Shown: piece after piece, positions 18,709 through 25,679 of the stretch | Position numbering within the stretch: position 1 is the stretch's first letter | Layout: every line of letters begins with the position of its first letter | Origin: Kitasatospora sp. SolWspMP-SS2h | Lineage (GTDB): Bacteria; Actinomycetota; Actinomycetes; Streptomycetales; Streptomycetaceae | Direction of reading: 5' to 3' | DNA: 64,000 nt | Assembly (NCBI RefSeq): GCF_003259315.1 | Contig: NZ_QLLT01000007.1 | Location: 105,281-169,280 of the forward strand | Made by a program: the position numbers and the translations under genes | Notes under the pieces: model-generated | Told to the model about the DNA's origin: nothing | Seen by the model: the letters and a program-made list of their open reading frames with translations, nothing else | Database searches by the model: none

Positions 18709-19032
18709 GTGTCCGACGGATACAGCGTCAACCCTGCAGAGCTGGAGGCAGTCGTCAAGCGACTGCGGGCCCTCCAGCAGAACATCAGCACCTGCGGGAC
18801 CAACACCAAGTACAAGACCGACATCACTCAGGATGCCTTCGGCGGTGACTTCGTCGAGGCCCAAGCACTGTACAGCGCGCATGGGAACATGCAGGCGTTC
18901 CTGACCCAGACGATCTCGTCCATCGACGCGCTCATCAGCGAGTACGGCGACAAGACCCAGCTCGTCCACGACCGTTACGTGGGGCGTGAGGACGACGGCC
19001 AGTCAACCATGAACCAGATTCAGGCAGGGTGA
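18709..19032 (+). CDS. Small Esx/WXG100-like secreted protein (cassette A)
   Basis: 107 aa, mostly helical. It begins MSDGYSVNPAELEAVVKRLRAL and has AFGGDFVEAQALYSAHGNMQAFL between two helices in place of a strict WXG turn. Y90-V-G-R-E94 fits the YxxxD/E secretion signal of T7SS substrates. The layout matches the 46169 protein of cassette B (FG.F.EAQ.LY). GTG start at 18709 with GGGGGAGAGG upstream. It is followed after seven bases by the Gly-rich partner gene, so the two products are probably co-secreted as a pair, as in EsxA/EsxB or PE/PPE. Codon use is less G/C-rich than in the neighbours. Confidence 0.75.
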   Translation: MSDGYSVNPAELEAVVKRLRALQQNISTCGTNTKYKTDITQDAFGGDFVEAQALYSAHGNMQAFLTQTISSIDALISEYGDKTQLVHDRYVGREDDGQSTMNQIQAG

Positions 19033-19039
19033 GTCAGAG

Positions 19040-20569
19040 ATGGCCGACACGACTCCATTCGACAGTTACGCCCTGATCCCGCTCAAGAACATGGTTTCCG
19101 GCTCAAGTCCCGAGCGGATCAAGGAAGTCGGGCAGCACTGGTTGAACGTGCACCAGGAGCTGACCCAGGCCGCCGCCGATCTGCAGGCGGCGATCGACCA
19201 CGCCACCGCGAACTGGACCGGGGCGGCCTCGCAGGGCTTCGCCACGAAGGGCTCGCAGATCCAGCAGGGCATGGTCACCACCGCCGCGCACGCACAGAAC
19301 ACGTCCGTCGCGATGACCTACGCGGCGACCGCGCTCGAGCAGACCAAGTCGACCATGGACCAGATCAAGGTCCCGAGCTTCATGGACCGGGTCGGCAAGA
19401 CCTTGAGCGACGGCTTCGCCAGCTCGGACGAGGGGTTCAAGCGGGACCTCGCGTCGGGCATGAACCGGATCGACGCGGTCAACAAGAACGCGCACGACCT
19501 GTCCGCCACCGAGGTCGCGCACCAGTACGCGATCGGCGTGATGGAGCACCTGGGCCCGCAGTACACCCAGGCCGCGTCGTACATGGGTACTGGCGACCAC
19601 GAGGTCACGAGCCCGTCGAAGAACTTCCCGCCGGACCCGCCCGCCACGGTCGTGCCTCCCGGGCACACGCCGCCGAGCATGCCCAACCCGAAGTACCCGG
19701 GCGGGGTGCCGCCGCAGCAGACGACTCCGTCGAACGTCTCGCCGGGCCTGCCCTCGGTGCCGCAGCCGACGCAGCCCGGGCATCCGGTGGTGCCGGGGGT
19801 GCCGCCGGTGGGGTCGGTGCTGCCGGGCGGGGAGCTGCCGCCGTTCACTCCGCCGACGTTCACGCCGGCTCCGGTGCCGCCGTCCACGGGGATCCTGGGG
19901 GTCGACCCGCCGTCCGTGGGGTTGACGCCTCCGGGGTCGGGCGGCGGGCTGCCCGGTGGGGTGGGGACGTTGCCCGGTGGCGGGTCCGGTGGTGGCGGGA
20001 CCGGTGGTGGCGGGTACGTGCCCGGGGGGTTGGGTGGTGGGTACCTGCCCGGTGGCGGGCTCGGCGGTGGTGGCCGGGTGTCGACCGGCGGGTTGTCCGG
20101 GGCCGGTGGCGCCGGTGGTGGTCGGGCCGGTGGCTCGGGTACCGCGGGCGGGGTCGGCCGGGGTGCCGCCGGTGGGGCCGCCGGTTCCGGGGCCGGTGGC
20201 TCGGGTTCGGGTGCCGCGGGGGCCCGCGGTGTCGCGGGTGCCGGCGGGATGGGCGGCATGCACGGCGGCGGTGCCGGTGGTGCGCGGGGCGGTGCGGCCG
20301 GTGGCAAGAGCGCTGCCGGCGGCCTGGTGCGCAAGGCTGGTGGCACGGTCGGTGGTGCGAAGGCGGCCGGTGCCGGTGGACGGGCGTTCACCGAGGGCGG
20401 GTCGGGCATCGGGAAGGGGCGTGCCGGGCAGGCGGGCGCGGCCGGGATGCACGGCGGCTCGGGCAGCGGCGGCAGCAAGAAGAAGAACCAGGGGCACCGT
20501 CCCGACTACCTGGTCGAGGACGAGGACACCTGGCGCGGTGGCGAGGCCAACCCCGGCGTCATCGAGTAG
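19040..20569 (+). CDS. Large Gly-rich WXG/PPE-like T7SS substrate (cassette A)
   Basis: 509 aa. The N-terminal ~170 residues are helical with ATANWTGAASQGFATKGSQI, a W-x-G turn, followed by more helix. A Pro-rich linker (about 190-300) leads to a Gly/Ala-rich region (about 300-480). The C-terminus RPDYLVEDEDTW...NPGVIE carries Y490xxxD494, a T7SS signal. The same C-terminal block ends the cassette B paralog at 46644, showing selection on it. It sits seven bases behind the Esx-like gene. PPE-type proteins are surface or secreted effectors; the role here is unknown. A strong hairpin follows. Confidence 0.75.
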   Translation: MADTTPFDSYALIPLKNMVSGSSPERIKEVGQHWLNVHQELTQAAADLQAAIDHATANWTGAASQGFATKGSQIQQGMVTTAAHAQNTSVAMTYAATALEQTKSTMDQIKVPSFMDRVGKTLSDGFASSDEGFKRDLASGMNRIDAVNKNAHDLSATEVAHQYAIGVMEHLGPQYTQAASYMGTGDHEVTSPSKNFPPDPPATVVPPGHTPPSMPNPKYPGGVPPQQTTPSNVSPGLPSVPQPTQPGHPVVPGVPPVGSVLPGGELPPFTPPTFTPAPVPPSTGILGVDPPSVGLTPPGSGGGLPGGVGTLPGGGSGGGGTGGGGYVPGGLGGGYLPGGGLGGGGRVSTGGLSGAGGAGGGRAGGSGTAGGVGRGAAGGAAGSGAGGSGSGAAGARGVAGAGGMGGMHGGGAGGARGGAAGGKSAAGGLVRKAGGTVGGAKAAGAGGRAFTEGGSGIGKGRAGQAGAAGMHGGSGSGGSKKKNQGHRPDYLVEDEDTWRGGEANPGVIE

Positions 20570-20601
20570 CGGTCGGCTCCACCGGAGCCGGTAGGGGTGT
20601 G

Positions 20602-20669
20602 CGGCGGGCGCCGTCCGCGGTCCAGGAGGACCACCGACGGCGCCCGCCGTCGTCGTAGCCGCCGCCGTC
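20602..20669. terminator. Large hairpin terminator after T7SS cassette A
   Basis: Arms CGGCGGGCGCCGTC and GACGGCGCCCGCCG close a loop that itself holds a smaller hairpin (GGTCC...GGACC). A smaller hairpin GGCTCC..GGAGCC precedes it at 20575-20589. It separates cassette A from the convergent DUF427 gene. Confidence 0.75.
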
Positions 20670-20685
20670 GTGCCCGCGGGGGCGC

Positions 20686-21408
20686 TCAGTCGACGTGCAG
20701 GGTGACCCGGTTGTCGTAGAAGGCGACCAGGCCGGCGATCTTCTGCGATTCGGCGAACGGGGTGGGGTACGTCCAGGCGACGTCCGGGTGGAGGGTGCCG
20801 CCGATCCGGACGGACAGGTGGTCGGCGGCGGCGCCCTTGTAGGGGCAGTGGGTGGTGCGGGTGCCCGGTTCGAAGAGCGGGAGGACCAGGTCGGTGGGGG
20901 CGAGGTAGTAGCGGGTGGGCAGGCCGGTCTCGAAGAGCAGCCGCGGGGAGCGGGAGAGCGCCAGCAGGGTGCCGTCGAGTTCGACCCGGACGGTGCGGGA
21001 GGAGGCCAGGATGTCGATCCGGGTGTAGGGGGAGCGGGCGTGGGTGAAGACCTGCTCGTCCTCCTCGTACCAGGCGTCCATCGCGGCCCAGTCGAAGCGC
21101 AGGTGGTCGCGGAGCGCCTCGGCGGGGGAGTCGGGGTACTGGCGGACGGCGCGGGCGGTGGTGCGGCCGTTCGCGGCGAGGTCGAAGACCAGCGCGTCGC
21201 CGAGTGCGGAACGGTCGGCGGCCCGGTCGGCCGGGGTCAGCAGGTCGGTGCGGACGTCGGCGGCCGGGACGTAGTGGACGGGGTACTGCGGGCGTTCCCA
21301 GACCAGCAGGGCGCGGGTGGTGTCGGCCACCGCCAGCCCGCCGAGGTAGGTGCGGATGCGTTTGCCGCAGGGCTCGACCCGCGGCACGGTGCGGTCACTG
21401 GAGGGCAT
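20686..21408 (-). CDS. DUF427 domain protein
   Basis: 240 aa. After KRIRTYLGGLAVADTTRALLVWE the sequence carries the double DUF427 repeat: RALLVWERPQYPVHYVPAADVR, then RTVRVELDGTLLALS and TTHCPYKGAADHLSV, ending VAWTYPTPFAESQKIAGLVAFYD. The family is a small beta-rich fold found in bacteria and fungi with no proven enzymatic role. The ATG at 21408 is preferred; the longer frame adds a Ser/Pro-rich stretch unlike the family. No operon partner. Confidence 0.85.
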   Translation of the reverse strand: MPSSDRTVPRVEPCGKRIRTYLGGLAVADTTRALLVWERPQYPVHYVPAADVRTDLLTPADRAADRSALGDALVFDLAANGRTTARAVRQYPDSPAEALRDHLRFDWAAMDAWYEEDEQVFTHARSPYTRIDILASSRTVRVELDGTLLALSRSPRLLFETGLPTRYYLAPTDLVLPLFEPGTRTTHCPYKGAAADHLSVRIGGTLHPDVAWTYPTPFAESQKIAGLVAFYDNRVTLHVD

Positions 21409-21571
21409 GACCGGTACAACGGCCGGCCCGGCGGGGGAATTTCCGGGCGGCCGGAGCGGTCGAAAACAGAAGGAACAAAAGGAAGCAGAAAAGCCGGAAA
21501 ACGGCATGGAATTCACCGGCCGCCCGCGCGGGAACGACGGGCGACCGGTGAATCGCGGACGGAGTGCATGG

Positions 21572-21643
21572 AGACCATGACGGGAATCGAACCCGTGTAA
21601 ACCGCTTTGCAGGCGGTTCCCTCAGCCACTCGGGCACATGGTC
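21572..21643 (-). tRNA. tRNA-Cys (GCA)
   Basis: 72 nt on the minus strand. The acceptor arms GACCATG and CATGGTC pair perfectly, the T arm is ACGGG-TTCGATT-CCCGT, and the anticodon stem ACCGC/GCGGT holds loop CTGCAAA with anticodon GCA. The 3' CCA is not encoded. It is 57 bases or more away from any other feature except a possible Cys-rich small frame upstream. Confidence 0.93.
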
Positions 21644-21705
21644 AGGGGTGGGGCGGGTGAGCACACGCGGGCGTCAACGGGCCTGCGGGGCAGGGAGGTT
21701 GCGAA

Positions 21706-21801
21706 TCAGGCGCAACAGCGGCCGCGACGACAGGAACGCGTGCGACCCGGACAGGGGGCACAGGTGCGGGGCGCTGCGAGGGCCACCGTCTTCCTGTTCA
21801 T
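21706..21801 (-). CDS. Candidate 31-residue Cys-rich small ORF upstream of tRNA-Cys
   Basis: ATG at 21801 with AGGAG six bases upstream; an ATG six bases earlier is also in frame. The product, beginning MNRKTVALAAPRTC, has five cysteines, four of them in TGT codons, and ends RGRCCA. It stops 62 bases before the tRNA-Cys gene on the same strand. It could be a leader peptide sensing cysteinyl-tRNA or a chance frame. Its codon use (TGT, GGT, AGG) does not follow the strong third-position G/C rule, which argues for caution. Confidence 0.25.
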   Translation of the reverse strand: MNRKTVALAAPRTCAPCPGRTRSCRRGRCCA

Positions 21802-21962
21802 CGCCATCTCCTGTCGTCCAGCGGGTTCGCACCGGCTCGTTCCTTCGCTCCGGTGAATTCACTATAGCGGGCGGAAGCGGGGCGGAGTCAATATCCGTTC
21901 ATGAATTCCGTGTGTCGCCGCCGTGCTACCGTCGATGGTGAGGCGGCCGTTCGCGGCGCGTC

Positions 21963-22002
21963 CCGGACGAGGTGCGTCGTACCCGGCACGACAAGACGGC
22001 GC
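21963..22002 (+). ncRNA. Guanidine-III (ykkC-III) riboswitch
   Basis: The stretch from CCGGACGAGGTGCG through GTACCCGG to ACAAGACGGCGC matches the guanidine-III aptamer almost base for base. GCGTCGT (about 21974-21980) pairs with ACGGCGC at the 3' end with one G-U wobble, and CCGG...CCGG closes the second element of the pseudoknot. It ends 38 bases before the start of a small multidrug-resistance-type transporter. Guanidinium binding should turn that gene on. No search was run, but the primary-sequence match is very specific. Confidence 0.88.
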
Positions 22003-22039
22003 GGTAGGTGGTTCGACTACTGCGGAGGAGTCTGTCGTC

Positions 22040-22354
22040 ATGGCCTGGGTCGTTCTGATCGTCGCCGGAGTGCTGGAGACCGTGTGGGCGGTGGCACTGG
22101 AGGCGTCCAAGGGGTTCTCCCGGCTGGTGCCGGGCACGGTGTTCGTGGTGGCGCTGGCGCTGTCGATGGGCGGGTTGGCGTACGCGATGCGGAGCATCCC
22201 GCTGGGGACGGGCTACGCGGTCTGGGTGGGCATCGGTGCGGTGGGCACCGCGGTGTACGGGATGGTGGCGCTGGGGGACGCGGTGAGCGCGGCCCGGATC
22301 ACCTGCCTGGTGCTGATCCTGTCCGGCGTGGTCGGGCTCAAGGCGCTGCACTGA
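22040..22354 (+). CDS. gdx: Small multidrug resistance family guanidinium exporter
   Basis: 104 aa with four predicted membrane helices and the SMR glutamate in ETVWAVALEASKGFS; the subsequent GTGYAVWVGIGAVG is the family signature. The Gdx/SugE subtype exports guanidinium in exchange for protons as a dual-topology dimer, and the guanidine-III riboswitch directly upstream supports that subtype over a drug pump. GGAGGAG lies nine bases before the ATG at 22040. It appears as a single gene. Confidence 0.9.
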   Translation: MAWVVLIVAGVLETVWAVALEASKGFSRLVPGTVFVVALALSMGGLAYAMRSIPLGTGYAVWVGIGAVGTAVYGMVALGDAVSAARITCLVLILSGVVGLKALH

Positions 22355-22511
22355 CACAGGCGACTGGCAGAACAGATCGGCGCCGACCAGATCTCGGCAC
22401 TGACAGATCGGCACTGGCGGATCCGAGGGGCGGTCCCAGGCCGCCGGACGGAGCCCCCGTTCCGCCCGCAGGTCAGGATCGAAACCCGGCCACGGCACTT
22501 ACCATGTCGAG

Positions 22512-23960
22512 GTGACCAGCACCTCCCCGGCCGAGACGGCAGCACCCGCGCACCCCCTCCACCCCGACGACGACGGCACCGGCGGGGTGCTCAGCGGCCC
22601 CTGGCGGGCGCTGACCCTCGGCATCGTGTCGGTGGTGCTGCTGCTGGCCTTCGAGGCCACGGCGGTGAACACCGCGATGCCGACCGCCGCCCAGCAGCTC
22701 GACGGCATCGGCCTGTACGCCTTCGCGTTCTCCGCGTACTTCACCACCACGCTGCTGGCCCTGGTGGTCTCCGGGCAGTGGTGCGACCGCGGCGGCCCGA
22801 TCGCCCCGCTGTTCAGCGGCATCGCGGTGTTCGCCGCCGGGCTGGTCACGGCCGGCACGGCGGTGAACATGTGGATGTTCGTCGCGGGCCGGGCGGTCCA
22901 GGGCCTGGGCGGCGGGCTGGTGATCGTCGCGCTGTACGTGGTGGTCGGCCGGGCGTTCCCGGAGCGGCTGCGGCCGGCCGTGTTCGCGGCCTTCTCGGCG
23001 GCCTGGGTGCTGCCCTCGATCCTCGGCCCGGTGATCTCCGGCGCGGTCACCCAGCACCTCGGCTGGCGCTGGGTGTTCCTCGCGGTGCCGGTGCTGGTGC
23101 TGCCGCCGCTCGCCGTGATGGGCCCGGCGCTGCGCCGCTCGGAGCGGTCCCGGCCGCCGCGCCGGCCCGCCCCGTACGACTGGCGACGGACCGGGGACGC
23201 GGCGATGGTCGCGCTCGGCGCGGCGCTGCTGCAGTACGCGGGTCAGCGGCTGGACGGGTGGGCCGTGCTGCCGGCCGCGGCCGGGATCGCGCTGATGGGC
23301 CCGGCGGTGCTGCGGCTGCTGCCGCGCGGCACGCTGCTGGCGGCGCGCGGGCTGCCGACGGTGATCCTGCTGCGCGGGGTCGCGGCGGGCGCGTTCTTCG
23401 CCTCCGAGCTGTTCATCCCGCTGATGATGCAGACCCAGCGCGGGCTGTCGGTGACGCTGGCGGGCCTGACGCTGGCGCCCGGCGGGCTGTCCTGGGCGTT
23501 CGGCTCCTGGCTGCAGGGCCGGCCGGGCGCGGACCGGCACCGGGCGGCGCTGATCCGGATCGGCTTCGTGTCGACGGCGGTGGCGGTCGGCGGGGCGGCG
23601 CTGGTGCTGTTCCCGGCGGTGCCGGTCTGGGTGACGGCCGCGTTCTGGGCGGTCGGCGGTGCCGGGATGGGCCTGGCGATCGCCAGCATCAGCGTGCTGA
23701 TGATGAAGCTGTCCAGGCCGGAGGAGACCGGCGGCAACTCGGCCGCCCTGCAACTCAGCGACGCGCTGGGCAACGTCCTGCTGACCGGCCTGGCCGGGGT
23801 GCTCTTCGCGGCCCTGGGCGGCGGCGCGGTCGGCGCGGCGGCCCACGGCGGGGCGTCGCTGCCGGCGGGGGCGTTCGCCGCGGTGTTCCTGACCATGCCG
23901 CTGGTGGCCCTGGCCGGCGCGGCGCTCTCGGGGCGGGCGACGGCGGCCGGGACGTCCTGA
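22512..23960 (+). CDS. Major facilitator superfamily efflux transporter
   Basis: 482 aa with about twelve to fourteen membrane helices. TAVNTAMPTAAQQLDG in the first helix, the loop WCDRGGPI between helices 2 and 3 and LGWRWVFL near helix 6 are features of drug:H+ antiporters. The GTG at 22512 is the first good start; there is no clear ribosome site. The gene faces the deacetylase gene and shares with it a strong hairpin at 24025. The substrate is unknown; it is not obviously linked to the preceding guanidinium exporter, from which it is 157 bases away. Confidence 0.82.
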   Translation: MTSTSPAETAAPAHPLHPDDDGTGGVLSGPWRALTLGIVSVVLLLAFEATAVNTAMPTAAQQLDGIGLYAFAFSAYFTTTLLALVVSGQWCDRGGPIAPLFSGIAVFAAGLVTAGTAVNMWMFVAGRAVQGLGGGLVIVALYVVVGRAFPERLRPAVFAAFSAAWVLPSILGPVISGAVTQHLGWRWVFLAVPVLVLPPLAVMGPALRRSERSRPPRRPAPYDWRRTGDAAMVALGAALLQYAGQRLDGWAVLPAAAGIALMGPAVLRLLPRGTLLAARGLPTVILLRGVAAGAFFASELFIPLMMQTQRGLSVTLAGLTLAPGGLSWAFGSWLQGRPGADRHRAALIRIGFVSTAVAVGGAALVLFPAVPVWVTAAFWAVGGAGMGLAIASISVLMMKLSRPEETGGNSAALQLSDALGNVLLTGLAGVLFAALGGGAVGAAAHGGASLPAGAFAAVFLTMPLVALAGAALSGRATAAGTS

Positions 23961-23976
23961 CCGGGAGTCGAGGGGA

Positions 23977-24009
23977 CGGAGCAGGAACGGAGCAGGGGCG
24001 GAGCAGGGG
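23977..24009. repeat. Three copies of an 11-bp tandem repeat (CGGAGCAGG core)
   Basis: ACGGAGCAGGA, ACGGAGCAGGG, GCGGAGCAGGG lie head to tail between the MFS stop and the terminator hairpin. No function is proposed. Confidence 0.5.
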
Positions 24010-24024
24010 CGCCGCCGGGTAGCG

Positions 24025-24068
24025 CTCCGGCCGGGCCCCGGTCGAGGAGCACCGGGGTCCGGCCGGAG
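24025..24068. terminator. Bidirectional terminator between MFS and deacetylase genes
   Basis: Arms CTCCGGCCGGGCCCCGGT and ACCGGGGTCCGGCCGGAG pair over 18 positions (one G-T pair) around a CGAGGAGC loop. Convergent genes lie on either side. Confidence 0.8.
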
Positions 24069-24086
24069 GGAACGCGGGGCCGGGGC

Positions 24087-25388
24087 CTACTTGCCGCCCG
24101 CCACCGCCGGGACGGACGGGGACGCCGCGCCGCCGGACCCGGAGCCGGACCCGCCGAGGTAGGCGTTCCAGCCGCCGGCCGGGGCCTGGCCGGGGGCGAG
24201 GGCCTGGAGCTTCTTGAGCACCGCCGGGTCCTGGACCTCCAGCCATTCGACGAGCTGCCGGAAGGAGACCATCCGGACCTCCGGCTTGTCGGCGACCTGC
24301 TTGAGCGTCTCCTCGACGGCGTTCATGTAGATGCCGCCGTTCCACTGCTCGAAGTGGTTGCCGATGATGAACGGCGCCCGGTTGCCGTTGTAGGCGCGGT
24401 CGAAGCCGGCCAGGTACGAGTCGCGGGCCTGGTTCTGCCAGAACGCCTGCTTGCCGGGGTCGCCCTTGGTGTTGTCGCCGGACTGGTTGTACATGATGTT
24501 GTAGTCCATCGAGAGCACCTGGAAGCTGTGCCCGGGGAACGGGATGGACTGCAGCGGCATGTCCCACAGCGCACCGCCGGCGAACTTCTGCGGCCACATC
24601 TGGAGGCCGCCGGGGCCGGAGCTGTCGTACTTCCAGCCGCGCTTGACGGCGGTGGGGAGCAGACCGCGCTGGCCCTCCAGGCAGGGGGTGCGGCCGCCGA
24701 TCAGCTCCTTGCGGTAGTCGAAGGGCAGCGCGGGCAGCTCGGTGTTGCCGGTGTTGGTGCGCCAGTTCATGACGAAGTCCATGGCCTGCTGGATCTCGCT
24801 GTCCCAGTCCTCGGGGGACCACTTCCCGCCGCCGTTGGCGCCGCAGAAGTGGCCGTTGAAGTGGGTGCCGATCTCGTGGCCCTCCAGCCAGGCCGCGCTG
24901 ACCTGCTCGATGGTGGCGCGGATGTGCTGGTCGCTGAGGTAGCCGATGTCGGAGGCGCCGATCGAGTGCTGCGGGGGGTGGTAGAGCGTCTTCTTCGACT
25001 CGGGCAGGGTGTAGATGCCGCTGAGGAAGAAGGTCATGGTGGCGTCGTGTTCCTTGGCGAGCTTCCGGAACCGGCTGAACAGCTGGTTGTCGAGCTCGCC
25101 GGCGCCGTCCCAGGAGAAGACCACGAACTGCGGGGGCCGCTGGCCGGCCTCCAGCGGGACGGCCTGGGGCTGGTGGGGCTGCGGCCCGGTGTCGGAGGTG
25201 GAGCCGTCGCCGATCAGGGTGGCGGGGGGCTTGGGGACGGCGCTGGGGCTGCCGTTCGCGGCGAGGCCGTCGGCCTGCGCCGGCGGGGCGGCGCCCCCGT
25301 TCCCGGAGGAGCTCGCGCAGCCGGCGGCGAGGGTGGCGGCGGTCGCCGCACCGGCGGCCAGCAGCGTCCTGCGGGAGAGGGCGTCCAT
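24087..25388 (-). CDS. Tat-exported lipoprotein of the polysaccharide deacetylase class
   Basis: 433 aa. The N-terminus LSRRTLLAAGAATAATLAAGC has a twin-arginine motif and a lipobox with C24, so the protein is probably a folded lipoprotein on the outer face of the membrane. FSWDGAGE (D94) and GHEIGTHFNGH (H171, H176, H180) match the NodB-type metal-binding Asp and His residues. WNGGIYMNAVEETLKQ and MVSFRQLVEWLE are near the C-terminus. The target could be cell-wall or teichoic sugars; the family includes deacetylases of chitin, peptidoglycan and other glycans. There is a Ser/Gly linker after the cysteine. Start at ATG 25388. Confidence 0.82.
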   Translation of the reverse strand: MDALSRRTLLAAGAATAATLAAGCASSSGNGGAAPPAQADGLAANGSPSAVPKPPATLIGDGSTSDTGPQPHQPQAVPLEAGQRPPQFVVFSWDGAGELDNQLFSRFRKLAKEHDATMTFFLSGIYTLPESKKTLYHPPQHSIGASDIGYLSDQHIRATIEQVSAAWLEGHEIGTHFNGHFCGANGGGKWSPEDWDSEIQQAMDFVMNWRTNTGNTELPALPFDYRKELIGGRTPCLEGQRGLLPTAVKRGWKYDSSGPGGLQMWPQKFAGGALWDMPLQSIPFPGHSFQVLSMDYNIMYNQSGDNTKGDPGKQAFWQNQARDSYLAGFDRAYNGNRAPFIIGNHFEQWNGGIYMNAVEETLKQVADKPEVRMVSFRQLVEWLEVQDPAVLKKLQALAPGQAPAGGWNAYLGGSGSGSGGAASPSVPAVAGGK

Positions 25389-25612
25389 GTCTCACATCCG
25401 TTCACCAGGGAGTAAGGGGAGGCACCGACCGGAGTAACGGATCATCAGATGAAATGACGATATGTGTCGTCCGGGGGAGTCGGGCTCAGCATGGCACGCG
25501 CCCGCACATCGCGCCGGTAAGCACGCCCCGGGTACGGATGACCGGGGGACGCCACGCCGGGGCGCTCACCTGTTCGGAGCACCGGACCGGGGCCCCGGCG
25601 CCGCCGGAGAGT

Positions 25613-25625
25613 TGACTGGACGTCA
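25613..25625. repeat. Relaxed TGAC-N5-GTCA palindrome upstream of the lysyltransferase-like gene
   Basis: TGACTGGACGTCA. One base off the stricter TGACG-N3-CGTCA form; 55 bases before the next start. Confidence 0.4.
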
Positions 25626-25679
25626 GGAGCGGCCGAGGACGGCACCGCCCGCCCGCAGACACGGAGGTCCCACCCGCCG

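Noticed and set aside
21432..21571. Coding frame between DUF427 and tRNA-Cys
   Set aside because: A-rich low-complexity DNA (GGAACAAAAGGAAGCAG) without a third-position bias; treated as the DUF427 promoter region.
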